A stretch of 64,000 bases of DNA from Superficieibacter sp. 1612_C1 (GTDB taxonomy: Bacteria; Pseudomonadota; Gammaproteobacteria; Enterobacterales; Enterobacteriaceae), in NCBI RefSeq assembly GCF_015234305.1, contig NZ_JADGMI010000005.1, positions 186,001 to 250,000 of the forward strand, written 5' to 3'. Each line of letters opens with the position of its first letter. The first letter of the stretch is position 1. The notes below the pieces were generated by a model. It had not been told where the DNA came from, made no database searches, and saw only the letters and a list, made by a program, of their open reading frames with translations. The position numbers were made by a program, and so were the translations under genes. Shown in pieces: positions 39,445 through 48,937 of this stretch.

Positions 39445-40446
39445 TTAATCGAAATCCACCCGTAAGCTGGCCAGCGAGGTAAAGGTCCCCTCCTCCGGCG
39501 TTTCGCCAGTGGTGCTGACCGGGTAAGCCTGGAGCATAATATTGGCTGCGCCGGTGTCATCGGTGGTAAAGGGAACGGCGCTGGCGATATCATTGGGCGT
39601 CAGGGCCGTTCCCTGATTATTGGTGACAACCACGCCGACATCCGGGTTGTCAGAGGCGATGGCCTGAGAAAAATGGGGATCGGGCGTCGCCTGAACGCGC
39701 ATGCTCAGGTTGACCTGCGAAGTGGTGCCGCTGCATTTCACCGGCACGTTAAAGCTTCTTGTCCGCACGCCCCTGGGTTTTTCGCCCGCATGTTTAAAGC
39801 TGCCGCTATTCAGGGTGCCAAAATCGACAAGAATGGTTTGCCCGGCATTAATTTCACAGCTCTGTGGCACGGTAACGCTGCCGCTGTAGGTGATGTTGTA
39901 AACTACCTGCGATAGCGGATCGTCGTGGGTCGTGGTGACGTAAACGCTAAACATGTCTTTGGGTGGGATATTGACCGTCCCAATAAACGACTTAACGATT
40001 TTAATCTGGAACAGTAAATTGGAATCGCGAATGTAAAACGGCGTACCGGTGTTCACATTTTTGTCGTATTCCATATAGACGTAATCAACAGGCGGATAAA
40101 TCGTGCCTGCCGCAGAATCCTGAATTTCCATCGCGCCTTCCAGGTAGTCAGGGTCCAGTTTTAAATATTGCCAGGGGCCATTGGTCTCAACCACGGTAAA
40201 TGGCGTGGTATAGGAGCGAAAGGTTCGCCCGGTGGACGAGGTTCCCGCCGGACAGGTTGCCTGCACGTTCACTTCCTGGCTTTTCGCCAGTTGCACCGTC
40301 GCCCCCGGCTGATTCTGCGCGGCGGTCAGCGTGGTGCTTAAATCATAGTTAATCGCCGATGGTGTGCCGTTAACGTTTTGACAGACGGCGGCCAGGCAAT
40401 GATTTGCCAGAAACAGAGCCGTGAACAATAAAATACGCGCGTTCAT
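39445..40446 (-). CDS. bcfD: Tip adhesin-like fimbrial protein BcfD
   Basis: The 333-residue protein is twice the size of a pilin, as expected for a two-domain tip adhesin: signal peptide, an N-terminal lectin-type domain (about 25-190) and a C-terminal pilin domain beginning near SVTVPQSCEINAGQTILVDFGTLNSG. It ends in TFTSLASLRVDFD, the donor-strand motif. It corresponds to Salmonella BcfD. The receptor is not known. Confidence 0.85.
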   Translation of the reverse strand: MNARILLFTALFLANHCLAAVCQNVNGTPSAINYDLSTTLTAAQNQPGATVQLAKSQEVNVQATCPAGTSSTGRTFRSYTTPFTVVETNGPWQYLKLDPDYLEGAMEIQDSAAGTIYPPVDYVYMEYDKNVNTGTPFYIRDSNLLFQIKIVKSFIGTVNIPPKDMFSVYVTTTHDDPLSQVVYNITYSGSVTVPQSCEINAGQTILVDFGTLNSGSFKHAGEKPRGVRTRSFNVPVKCSGTTSQVNLSMRVQATPDPHFSQAIASDNPDVGVVVTNNQGTALTPNDIASAVPFTTDDTGAANIMLQAYPVSTTGETPEEGTFTSLASLRVDFD

Positions 40447-43068
40447 TTAATTGCATTCCACTTTTTGCCGCACCAGCGGTTGCTGTGTATTGGGGAGTTG
40501 ATAATGCGCCACGCAGCGCTGATCGGGTCCATCGCCCCACTGGGCGGTCAGGGTGCCGTGTTCGCTTAAGCCAGACAGATAGGTTTCGCCATCTTCGCCT
40601 GCGATCGTTTCTCCCTGCATATCGCCACGCGTGATCGTCGTGCCGAAAGGCACCGGTTTTCCAAGGTGGAAAATGGTCAGCAGGGCGCGCTCGCCGACGT
40701 GCGCGTTAAATGTCGCCCGGACCAGCGCCCCTTCGGTAGGCACCACGTTGGTGACTGCATCATCGACATCCACATTGTCGGCCATAGAGTCGACATCCAG
40801 CGCCAGACGATTTTGCCGGTAGGTGGTGGCATACGGAACCACGGCATAGCCGCGCCAGTCGGTATGAATGCCCGGCTCCCCTTCGACCTTGACGTTACTC
40901 GCGCCGGGGGCCGCGATGAGAACATTGGTGTTGCCGAGCGGCTGGCTAAACGTAATCCCGTGCGCGTGCGCCACAATGCCGCCGTTCAGACCGTAGTTGA
41001 CCTGCCGGTAGTCGCCGTTATTGCTGTCGTTGTAGCCCACATTGGCGTTGCCATAAGCCCCGTCATACTCAAGGCTGGCATTGCCGCTGGCACCCACGCC
41101 ATGATTCTGGTATCCCTGCTGAATGCTGTAGCTCAGATTGTTGTCATCCAGCAGCGTGCCGCTAATCCCGGCGTTTTGCGTTACGTTATGGTGTTTATCG
41201 GTGCTGGCGCTGTAGGTCGCATAGACGTTGTGATGATGGCCCGCCACGTCGCCGCCCGGCTGTAGCCACTGGCTTAGCGGCAACGACAGGCTGAGCGCAA
41301 AGATTTGATCGCTCTCGTTCTCACCCGGCGCTTTGGTGTAGTTGTAGGTCAGGCTCCAGTTGATACTGTCCAGCGTGCCGCTATAGCCGATTTGCAGCAG
41401 GGAGTTGGTTTCATCGGTGTGCCAGTAGCTCTGCTTGCTGCCGGTAAAAAAGATCGACCCCATCTGACCCAGCGGCTGAGAAAGGTTGATCTGCACTTTG
41501 CCGCGTTTGGTGTAATAGAGGCTGTAGTAGTCCTGCCACTGCGGCTTGTCGTCGTCATCCGGCTGGCCGGTATAGCCCTCCATATGACGCCAGGCGGTTT
41601 CATCCAGCGTATAAAAACCGGACGTCGAGTAGCGATAGCCCATCAACTGAATATGGGTACCGATGTCTTCAAGCGATTTAGCGTACAGAAGTCTTACGGA
41701 CTGGCCCTGATGCGTGCTGTCATCCGCCAGGGTGCTGCGCGCCTGGGTAATATCCGCCGAAATAGCGCCGAGATCGCCCATATTGACGCCGCTACCCAGC
41801 GCTGCGGCGGTGTAACGATCGGAAAACTGCGTTCCCCCATAGAGGGTAAATCCGTGCGGCAGCCCCCATAGCAGAGTAGCCTGGCCGAATTTCACATCCT
41901 CTTTCTGGCTGCTATCGCCCCGGTACTCAGCCGCCGTTACGGCATATTTCATGCGGCCTTCGCGCTGGAGTACCGGCACGGCGGAGTAAGGCACGACATA
42001 GCTGTGTAGCGTGCCGTCCGACTCTTTCACCTCTACCGTCAAATCGCCGCTGGAAGCGGTCGGATAGAGATCTTTAATGGTAAATGCGCCCGGCGGTACA
42101 TAGCTTTGATAAATGGTGTAGCCGTTCTGTTTGATGGTGACCTGGGCATTACTGTTGGCAATGCCGTGAATGGTCGGGGCAAATCCTTTCATGCTGTCCG
42201 GCAACATATTATCGTCAGAGGCGATCTGTATTCCGCGGAAAGGCAGGCTGTCAAACACATCGGCAGGGGTATAGCTGTCGCCTGCCGTTAACTCGCCTTT
42301 AAGGGGAATAACATCGCGTTCAACATAGGTGCTGATGTGCTGCCAGTCGCTTTTTCTCTCTTCGCCGCCGCTGTTGTAGTTCCAGGTGGAATAGTCGCGT
42401 AGTCGCCACGCGCCGAAGTTCAGACCGCTGTTTACGCCGAGGAAATAATTGTTGCTGGTCGTGCTGCCTTCACTGTTATCGCGGCTGTTCGCGCCGGTGA
42501 AATCGTAGTTCAGCGTCAACGCATTGATGCCTTCGTCCCACTGCGCGGGCGGAATGTATCCTCTGGCACTATTTTTCATGGCCGCCTGCGGGATGCTGAT
42601 ATCCAGCCGCTGCCGGGCAAAATCGAAGCGCGAAGAGGCCGCCGGAATGGCAGCGCCAATATCAATACAGCTCTCCGGTGCGGCGGCGGCCAGCGCGGGA
42701 AACGCCGCCAGATTCACCCCCATTTGCGCCAGCGCGCCGGGCGTCAGGCAGGCGCTCAGACCGGTATCATCCCGTAGCGCCTGGACGGAGGCGGAAAGCA
42801 CTGGCTTCGCCGTCGTAAAGCGAATATCCCGGCTGGCGAGGAAATTTTTATTCAGATAAACATCGACCCGGTAAGTACCGGGTGCCTGTTCATTGCCTTC
42901 GAAATGCGAAAGATCGGCCACCGCGGCCGGATCGTCCGAAAGGAAGGCCGGGTTAAAGTAATTCTCAGCCCGGCCTTTTGCGGGCGTCAGTAGGCTCGCC
43001 ATCGCCAGTGCCAGCGGCGTCAGCCAGCACTGGACGCCGGGTTTTACGCTCTGCTTATTGCCTTTCAT
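40447..43068 (-). CDS. bcfC: Outer-membrane fimbrial usher BcfC
   Basis: The 873-residue usher has a signal peptide, an N-terminal chaperone-binding domain (NYFNPAFLSDDPAAVADLSHFE), a 24-strand barrel with a plug (SYTPADVFDSLPFRGIQIASDDNMLPDSMKG), and two C-terminal domains with the end SALRA-type tail CVAHYQLPNTQQPLVRQKVEC. I prefer the ATG at 43068 to an upstream start at 43119 because it gives a normal signal peptide. Its start lies five bases beyond the end of bcfB, so the genes are closely coupled. Confidence 0.92.
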   Translation of the reverse strand: MKGNKQSVKPGVQCWLTPLALAMASLLTPAKGRAENYFNPAFLSDDPAAVADLSHFEGNEQAPGTYRVDVYLNKNFLASRDIRFTTAKPVLSASVQALRDDTGLSACLTPGALAQMGVNLAAFPALAAAAPESCIDIGAAIPAASSRFDFARQRLDISIPQAAMKNSARGYIPPAQWDEGINALTLNYDFTGANSRDNSEGSTTSNNYFLGVNSGLNFGAWRLRDYSTWNYNSGGEERKSDWQHISTYVERDVIPLKGELTAGDSYTPADVFDSLPFRGIQIASDDNMLPDSMKGFAPTIHGIANSNAQVTIKQNGYTIYQSYVPPGAFTIKDLYPTASSGDLTVEVKESDGTLHSYVVPYSAVPVLQREGRMKYAVTAAEYRGDSSQKEDVKFGQATLLWGLPHGFTLYGGTQFSDRYTAAALGSGVNMGDLGAISADITQARSTLADDSTHQGQSVRLLYAKSLEDIGTHIQLMGYRYSTSGFYTLDETAWRHMEGYTGQPDDDDKPQWQDYYSLYYTKRGKVQINLSQPLGQMGSIFFTGSKQSYWHTDETNSLLQIGYSGTLDSINWSLTYNYTKAPGENESDQIFALSLSLPLSQWLQPGGDVAGHHHNVYATYSASTDKHHNVTQNAGISGTLLDDNNLSYSIQQGYQNHGVGASGNASLEYDGAYGNANVGYNDSNNGDYRQVNYGLNGGIVAHAHGITFSQPLGNTNVLIAAPGASNVKVEGEPGIHTDWRGYAVVPYATTYRQNRLALDVDSMADNVDVDDAVTNVVPTEGALVRATFNAHVGERALLTIFHLGKPVPFGTTITRGDMQGETIAGEDGETYLSGLSEHGTLTAQWGDGPDQRCVAHYQLPNTQQPLVRQKVECN

Positions 43069-43072
43069 CACA

Positions 43073-43798
43073 TCAACTGCCGGCGCAGATCTGCGCAGGG
43101 GTAGTGGCCCCAAAGTCATTGACCGTCTCGTACTTCACGCGACCGTCGCCGGTGGCGTTCAGTATCAGGCTGCCCTTTGGCGGCACCATCGTGTTGGTCT
43201 GTTTTACCTTGCCGATGTAAAGCTCCACCAGGGACAGGTAATACGGCGAAGGATTAGAGAGCGTGACCTTGCCGTCAGCCACGTGACAGCGCAGAGACGC
43301 CGGTGCGTCAAGAGAAGGCGTCGGCAGATTTTTCGGGCGGATAAACAGCTTAATCACGCTCTGGGTAGCAATTTGCAGCACGTTGCCCTGGAGCTTGCGC
43401 TTGTCAACGGAGGGGATCGCTTTGCTGTTGAAGTAAAAGACGCTCTCCCGGTCAGTGGGCAGCGTCGGCCCGACATACATAATGCGCAGCACGTTTTCTT
43501 TTTTCGGCTGGATCACAAAGAGAGGTGGCGTCACCACGAAATCCGGGGACTTTGTTCCATCAGCATTGGCCACCCATGACTGGATCAGGAAAACGTTGTT
43601 TGCAGAAGAGTTGGTGATGGGCAGGGAGACCTGCTTTTCACCCTGCGGATAGATAACGCGCGTTGCGCCGAGCGCCACGCCGCCCGCGTAAGCCTTCACC
43701 GTCGCCCCCATCATAACGACACCCAACATCAGCACCGGCGTGAAGGCGATGGCCCGCAGTACAAGGCGTTTTAACATCTGTGTTTTCATCATCGTCAT
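43073..43798 (-). CDS. bcfB: Periplasmic fimbrial chaperone BcfB
   Basis: The PapD-like chaperone has a signal peptide (RLVLRAIAFTPVLMLGVVM to about AYA), the first-domain signature GATRVIYPQGEKQVSLPITNSS and the subunit-binding strand PKKENVLRIMYVGPTLPTDRESVFYFNSKAI. The open frame runs on to 43960, but that extension is positively charged and crosses the post-bcfA hairpin; the ATG at 43798 gives a normal 241-residue precursor. ATGs at 43792 or 43789 are also possible. Confidence 0.9.
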   Translation of the reverse strand: MTMMKTQMLKRLVLRAIAFTPVLMLGVVMMGATVKAYAGGVALGATRVIYPQGEKQVSLPITNSSANNVFLIQSWVANADGTKSPDFVVTPPLFVIQPKKENVLRIMYVGPTLPTDRESVFYFNSKAIPSVDKRKLQGNVLQIATQSVIKLFIRPKNLPTPSLDAPASLRCHVADGKVTLSNPSPYYLSLVELYIGKVKQTNTMVPPKGSLILNATGDGRVKYETVNDFGATTPAQICAGS

Positions 43799-43843
43799 TC
43801 TTTTTCGTCTGGCCCGCGCTGCTTTTTTAACGTAAATAGTGCG

Positions 43844-43871
43844 CCGCCTTCCCTCCGCAGAAGGAAGGCGG
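43844..43871 (-). promoter_or_regulatory. Hairpin between bcfA and bcfB
   Basis: CCGCCTTCC and GGAAGGCGG form a nine-pair stem 13 bases beyond the bcfA stop codon. Such hairpins after the major-subunit gene are common in chaperone-usher operons, where they hold back transcription or protect the short mRNA so that pilin exceeds chaperone and usher. Confidence 0.7.
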
Positions 43872-43883
43872 AAAATCATGAAA

Positions 43884-44426
43884 TCAGGAATAAACCATGC
43901 TGAAGGTCGCGGTTGCCTCAACGTTACCGGACGTCGCCGCACCGGTAGCGATGTAGTCAACGCTCAGCGGAATGGTATTTCCACCGTTAATCAGTGTCAC
44001 GTTGGAGGACGTTTCGCCCACGTTCAGCGTCTGACCATCCGGTCCATACAGTTGCAGGGCGACGTTTGTTGCAGAACCCGCACCCGCCGTGTTTGCCAGT
44101 GAACCCGGCTGGCTGGCATCTTCCTGGCCGTTAAAAATGACCGCGGCGTTCTGGCTAACGGTGGTATCGCAATCTTCCAGCTTAATGTTGAAGTCTTCTT
44201 TCTGGTTTGCGACCATTCCGGCAGCCGTTAATTTTGAGGAACGCACCTGGCTCAGGGTGACGGTCTGATCGACAGAATCAGCCGTGACGGAGCAGGCAGC
44301 ATCAACAACCTGGCCCACGAAATTGACGGTACCGCCGTTAACAGTCGTTGTATCGGTTTCTGCCGCCATTGCCGTTCCACCAGCAGTGATAGCCGTAACG
44401 ACCATCGCAAATAAATACTTTTTCAT
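43884..44426 (-). CDS. bcfA: Major fimbrial subunit BcfA
   Basis: The 180-residue pilin has a signal peptide (MKKYLFAMVVTAITAGGTAMA), two cysteines (VDAACSV, LEDCDTT) and the donor-strand end VEATATFSMVYS. AGAGGGAAT precedes its ATG. It is the first gene of the bcf operon and the likely shaft subunit. It matches Salmonella BcfA in size and placement. Confidence 0.9.
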   Translation of the reverse strand: MKKYLFAMVVTAITAGGTAMAAETDTTTVNGGTVNFVGQVVDAACSVTADSVDQTVTLSQVRSSKLTAAGMVANQKEDFNIKLEDCDTTVSQNAAVIFNGQEDASQPGSLANTAGAGSATNVALQLYGPDGQTLNVGETSSNVTLINGGNTIPLSVDYIATGAATSGNVEATATFSMVYS

Positions 44427-44872
44427 ATTCCCTCTGATAATCCTAATTATGTTGTTGATGACCCTCTTATTAAATATCTGAGCAATAGCCCACCCGCCTG
44501 CTCAGTATATTCCTTATACAGTCAGATATAAGTAGAGATCGAATTCATGGAGAAGAATTCTGGTCGTTATTTATTTGAGTCAATTAGCTTTTCGATAGCT
44601 TAATCGGGAAAGGCGAAGCAACGCTTTATTCTCCCGACTTGAATTTTATTATTACTAACAGCGGGTTGAGGTGCAACGATGAGATGATCTTTTTAAAGGA
44701 CCGATGTTAACCTGTTGATTTTAAAATCATAACCAGCTGCCATTTGGCATTTGCTTCATTTCATATTGACAAAAATATAATAGTATGATTAAGCAAAATC
44801 TAAATAAGCATTTTAAGTAGCGACAGGATTTTCTTTTTCAAAAAGAAGATCCTGCCCGCGGAAAGGAAAACG
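44427..44872. promoter_or_regulatory. AT-rich region upstream of bcfA
   Basis: This 446-base stretch has no credible gene. It should contain the bcf promoter. It is strongly AT-rich, like many H-NS-silenced fimbrial promoters. No inverted repeat pair of the type used by FimB/FimE-like invertases was seen, and no such recombinase gene is in the window. Its far end holds the terminator of the upstream regulator gene (44824-44854). Confidence 0.5.
44824..44854. terminator. Hairpin after the CRP-fold-type regulator gene
   Basis: CAGGATTTTCTTTTT and AAAAAGAAGATCCTG form a nearly perfect stem 20 bases beyond the stop codon at 44873. It is a long A/T-rich stem that may stop transcription in both directions. 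Confidence 0.7.
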
Positions 44873-45586
44873 CTAATAGGCTGCCGGCAGTTTTTTCATA
44901 TCAACAAGCTTTCCATTATCAATACTGATATAACCGCCTTTCTTAAGCTCGGAAAGGATCTTCATGATGCGGCTTTTTGATAAACCCGTGCGTCGCTGAA
45001 TGAAACTCATGATATTGATCTGCTGACGATAAGCATCAGGGTATATCGAGATCTCAATAAGCAATGCTCTGACCTTCAGGTAAGAATCGACGCCGACCAG
45101 CTCCTGTTCGCGCGCACTCATAACCATTAGCCGCTGCGCAAGAATGCGGGCAATGTCATGCCATAAATTTAACTCATCAGACAACCTGATAAAATCTGCC
45201 AGCAGGATTGAATAACCTTTGCAGCGGGTTTCCGCCACCAGATAGTGATGCGGCCACTCGGAAACCTCGTAAGTACGGGCATAGCTGTCTATGAGACCCA
45301 GTAATGTAGGCGCAAAAATAGCGCAGAGCTGACGCTGACTTTTTGCATGGCAGAATGAGGTAATTCCCTCATCCAGTATCACAATCTTTTGTTCTTCCTT
45401 GTTCATCCCCAATGGAAAAACTTCGCCAACTTCTAAAGAAAGAGGCGTGCCGTGCGGGATCAGTTTCTGTAATACATTAGCCAGGGCGGCAAGGGGCTTC
45501 GATTTTTGATTAAAGATGAAAGAATGTAATGAATCGTCAGTACAATTTTCAATGTTTGCCAGAATTTCTAAATTCATCGGGTGCAT
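44873..45586 (-). CDS. Winged-helix regulator of the IprA/CRP-like type
   Basis: The product (237 residues from the ATG at 45586) has an N-terminal beta-rich part resembling a cyclic-nucleotide-binding fold (LSLEVGEVFPLGMNKEEQKIVILDEG), a central helix, and a C-terminal helix-turn-helix (IMSFIQRRTGLSKSRIMKILSELKKGGYISIDNGKL). This fits the IprA/YaiV-like regulators. I reject the longer frame to 45637, which begins with a hydrophobic stretch. It lies between the 1014-residue gene and bcfA on the same strand and may control either. Confidence 0.65.
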   Translation of the reverse strand: MHPMNLEILANIENCTDDSLHSFIFNQKSKPLAALANVLQKLIPHGTPLSLEVGEVFPLGMNKEEQKIVILDEGITSFCHAKSQRQLCAIFAPTLLGLIDSYARTYEVSEWPHHYLVAETRCKGYSILLADFIRLSDELNLWHDIARILAQRLMVMSAREQELVGVDSYLKVRALLIEISIYPDAYRQQINIMSFIQRRTGLSKSRIMKILSELKKGGYISIDNGKLVDMKKLPAAY

Positions 45587-45869
45587 AGTCAGTATAAAAC
45601 AAAAACATACGATACGGGTTAAGTATATGAAAATCAATTCACTAAAATTAACATCAATTTAAAGATTAACTTATTGAAGCAGGGTGATAAAAACCATAGA
45701 AACAATTGCATTAAAAATAATCACAAAAGCAACCACAATTAGAAATAATGATTTAAGTAAATCCTTAACATATATTACCATAAAAAACTACATAGCGATC
45801 ACCATAGCGGTATGGAGAAATAATTTCCATACCGCCAGGGATCAACCTTATCGTTCAGGATTAAATTAT

Positions 45870-48800
45870 TCAAGTAAGGCTGCGGGGAGAGGAATAATAT
45901 TCGCGCATCTTATCCGCCAGCCAGCCACCGTCTTCACCATTAGAGTGAATAGTGGTGATGCTGACGGTCGAACCACCACCCCAGAGGATAGAAAAGACAT
46001 TATAGTCAGGCAGATTTAACGCCTGCATTTGTCCCCAATCATACCCCTTATCTTTACGCAAGAAGTCTCCTGCCGTCGCCGCGCCGTAGGTGCCCTGATT
46101 GAGCGCCATATTTTTCAACGTCCCGGTAATCTCCTCCACATTGGTACCAATACGCTTGTCGCCCATAAAGAAGGTGCCACCCGACGCAAAATGGTTTTCG
46201 CTAATCATGGTGGTGCCCTCCTCTGCCGTCGGCATATGCCCGCCCGGGATCTGCCAGAGCATAGCGGGTTTATTCAGATCTTTCGCCGCCTGTTTCACCA
46301 TTCCCAGGTAGTTAAGCCAGCAGGTCGCGTTCCAGCCATAGTGCGCCAGCGCGTCCGGGCTAAAGCAGTCGCGTTCAAATTTATCGAAAGCGATAAAATC
46401 GGGTGCGTAATTGCCGCTGTAAACGCCAAGCTCATTAATAAAGGCCGCAATCTGTTTTCCCTGCGCCTGCGGATCGGCACCTTCGCGCAGTACCCAGTCG
46501 GCCGTGCCGGTTGACCAGACGTTAGTCTGCCAGCCGAACGCCACATCCGGCGCAAACTGGTGAACAAGGTAGTTGATCGCCTGAATGTAGCCATACAGAT
46601 CGTCACTGAACGTCGGCAGCGCTGGCACGCTGTATTTCAGCACCGGGGCAAGCGCCTTCACCGCCACGGCGAGCTGGGCATTCACCGGTACGCTGTTTTT
46701 CTGCCTCACCGCCGTGTAACCGTAAGGCTCCTGTTGCATCGCGCCCAGGAAATCGGGGTTCAGGACAAACGTCGCCGGGACCGGGTGCGCGTCATCTTTA
46801 TAAGACTGCGCGGCCATACATTGCGTAATAAAGTTACCGAAGTGGTTACGCAGCTTCTGGCTATCCTGTAGATCGCTCACGGCGCTACCACCGCTGGCGT
46901 TGGCAGTATACACCACCATCACCGGCATCACCGATCGGCCCGCCTCTTTCTCAATTTGCCGCACCAGCGGCACGGTTTTGTGGATCGGCAGCAGGTCGTA
47001 ATCCAGGAAGCCGTCACTGTTCAGGTCCATCTCTTTTGCCGGGATCGGGTCGCCGCCGCCGTCAAAACCGTCATATTTAAACAGCGCGCTGACGGGCACA
47101 TCGCGGTAGAGCGTGGCGGTATCCGCCGCATTCACCGTGACGCCGCCGTGAGCAACGTAATCTGGCCAGCCGCGTACCTGCAAAACAACGCCTTTTTCAA
47201 AGCAGAGCGTAATCACATTGCTGCTTTGCAGCAGGCGCAGACCGGCGTCGGCTTCGCAGTGCCAGATGGCCCCATCGCAATGCACATCGGCAACCTCCAC
47301 GGCATACAGCCCCGGCGCGATGCGCAGAGGAAACGCCTGTTGCTGGCTATGGCTTTCCAGGGTCAACAGATACTGGTACTCCCCTTTTCCGTTTCCGCTA
47401 TGGAAGCGATAGCGCTGGGCCCCGGCACCTTTTGGCAGACCAAGCACGGTGGCTTTCACCTCGACAAAGCCAGCGGTATCGGTGCTTTTCTGCTGATAGC
47501 CAACGTTAACCACGGTGGCTTTACCCACTTCAGGGATCGCTGCGGTCGGCTGCGCCGGGGAGCTAATCATCAGGTTGTTAATGCAGGCGGGAAGCAGACG
47601 CACCTCATAACGCTGACCGGCGGTCAGGCGAGTCACCTGTAATGCTTCTCCAGCCGTAAGCGCCACGGTACGCGCGACGGTGTTATCGCTACCCCATAGC
47701 TCGGCGTTTATCAGACCGCCGTCGCAGGAAGGGAGATCCAGTTTGAGCGTCATCGCGGCAAAACGTACCGTTTCCTGGAAGGCGATCGGGCAGCTCTTGC
47801 TGTCCTGGCCTGAGACAAGCGTAACGGTCAGCGTCTCTTTTACCGGCGCAATGCGCATGTCATCATTTTCAGGGGACTGAACGTTAACGGTGTACTGCCC
47901 TGCCGCGAGATCGGCCACCGTTAGCGACTGGCCCCACTCGCCGGTGACGTTTTTAACGCTGCCGTCCGGGTAAACGATATCCAGCCCCGGCTTCAGGGGG
48001 GTCGCCTCTTTCCGCGCCGGGAAGATGAATTCGATCTTGCCCTGACGACCCGGATCGTGCGCCAGCGTCGCCTGTAGGTCTTCGAGTACAACCGGAGTTT
48101 GCGTTGCCGCCAGATAAAACTCCAGCTCCGCCGATTTGCCTGCACCCAGCTTCATTGCGCTGTCATTATTGATAGTGATGCTATTTTTTTCGACAGGCCA
48201 GCCGTCGTCGCTGCCAAGTTTAACCGGCTGGTTTCCCATTAACGTCCCGCTGAACGGGCTGTAAGGGTCTGGATGCGCGCTGGCGGTAAAGGTAATTTGC
48301 AGCTTGTTAAGGTCGATGGCGCGCGAGTAGCCGTTTTTCAGGGTCATTTTGACACGCTGATACCAGCTGTTGACGTTAATATCGCTGACGGTTAAGGCGA
48401 TCCCCTCGCCGGTGACCGGTTCTGGCTGAGGCTCGGGTTGCGGCTCTGGCTCGGGTTGCGGTTCTGGCCGAGGCTCGGGTTGCGGTTCAGGTTGTGGTTC
48501 CGGCTGCGGCTGCGGTATTTTGTCCTCTTCTTCCTCATCCGGAATAACGTCCGCCGCCTCTGACGCCAGCGTTAATGTGAATGCCGACAGCGTCACCGGG
48601 ACTTTTGCCGCCGCCAGGCTAAAAAAGAGTTTGCCGCTTTCTCCCGGTGCCAGTAAGAGTTCGCCGCGGTTATTGATGGTCATCTCAATGGCGTTCAATC
48701 TTCCCTGCGGCTGTTCGCGCAGCGTCAATGGAAGATCGCCCTTCAGATTACCGCCAAAGTTACCCCACGGATCGGGATGACCCGATGCAGTGAAATGAAT

Positions 48801-48914
48801 AGTGGCATGATTGAGATCAACGGCGCGATCGCTCTGGTTCGTGAGCGTCAGCGTCATCTTTTGATACCAGCTTTGCGCGTTGAGCGCGCTGCTCTTAATG
48901 GAAATGGCCGACAT
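45870..48914 (-). CDS. Signal-less 1014-residue multidomain protein, probably carbohydrate-active
   Basis: The start is the ATG at 48914 (AGGA before it). Residues 1-119 and about 170-295 are two copies of one domain (shared WYQ, DLN, and FTASxHPDP motifs), joined by a Pro/Gln/Glu-repeat linker (about 124-166). Several beta-rich segments follow to about residue 600. The last 400 residues look like an alpha/beta barrel (MPVMVVYTANASGG, FGWQTNVWSTGTADWV, PAMLWQIPGGHMP), but I cannot assign a glycosidase family. No Sec, Tat or lipoprotein signal is visible. It begins 90 bases after chitinase copy 2 ends, with a terminator between, and is probably another exported chitin- or glycan-acting protein. 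Confidence 0.6.
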   Translation of the reverse strand: MSAISIKSSALNAQSWYQKMTLTLTNQSDRAVDLNHATIHFTASGHPDPWGNFGGNLKGDLPLTLREQPQGRLNAIEMTINNRGELLLAPGESGKLFFSLAAAKVPVTLSAFTLTLASEAADVIPDEEEEDKIPQPQPEPQPEPQPEPRPEPQPEPEPQPEPQPEPVTGEGIALTVSDINVNSWYQRVKMTLKNGYSRAIDLNKLQITFTASAHPDPYSPFSGTLMGNQPVKLGSDDGWPVEKNSITINNDSAMKLGAGKSAELEFYLAATQTPVVLEDLQATLAHDPGRQGKIEFIFPARKEATPLKPGLDIVYPDGSVKNVTGEWGQSLTVADLAAGQYTVNVQSPENDDMRIAPVKETLTVTLVSGQDSKSCPIAFQETVRFAAMTLKLDLPSCDGGLINAELWGSDNTVARTVALTAGEALQVTRLTAGQRYEVRLLPACINNLMISSPAQPTAAIPEVGKATVVNVGYQQKSTDTAGFVEVKATVLGLPKGAGAQRYRFHSGNGKGEYQYLLTLESHSQQQAFPLRIAPGLYAVEVADVHCDGAIWHCEADAGLRLLQSSNVITLCFEKGVVLQVRGWPDYVAHGGVTVNAADTATLYRDVPVSALFKYDGFDGGGDPIPAKEMDLNSDGFLDYDLLPIHKTVPLVRQIEKEAGRSVMPVMVVYTANASGGSAVSDLQDSQKLRNHFGNFITQCMAAQSYKDDAHPVPATFVLNPDFLGAMQQEPYGYTAVRQKNSVPVNAQLAVAVKALAPVLKYSVPALPTFSDDLYGYIQAINYLVHQFAPDVAFGWQTNVWSTGTADWVLREGADPQAQGKQIAAFINELGVYSGNYAPDFIAFDKFERDCFSPDALAHYGWNATCWLNYLGMVKQAAKDLNKPAMLWQIPGGHMPTAEEGTTMISENHFASGGTFFMGDKRIGTNVEEITGTLKNMALNQGTYGAATAGDFLRKDKGYDWGQMQALNLPDYNVFSILWGGGSTVSITTIHSNGEDGGWLADKMREYYSSPRSLT
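48420..48516. repeat. Tandem codon repeat encoding a Pro-Gln/Glu-Pro linker
   Basis: Imperfect copies of a 6- to 12-base unit (GGCTCGGGTTGC, GGTTCTGG and variants, plus strand) encode alternating Pro-Gln-Pro-Glu. The number of copies is likely to vary between strains without changing the frame, because the unit is a multiple of three. Confidence 0.85.
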
Positions 48915-48937
48915 GATAAATCCTCTGTCCTTAGGGG

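Noticed and set aside
43799-43960. Longer BcfB starting at 43960
   Set aside because: It would cross bcfA's end and the hairpin, and would place basic sequence before the true signal peptide.
44427-44872. An invertible fimbrial promoter before bcfA
   Set aside because: No matching pair of inverted repeats was found by eye and there is no recombinase gene in the window.
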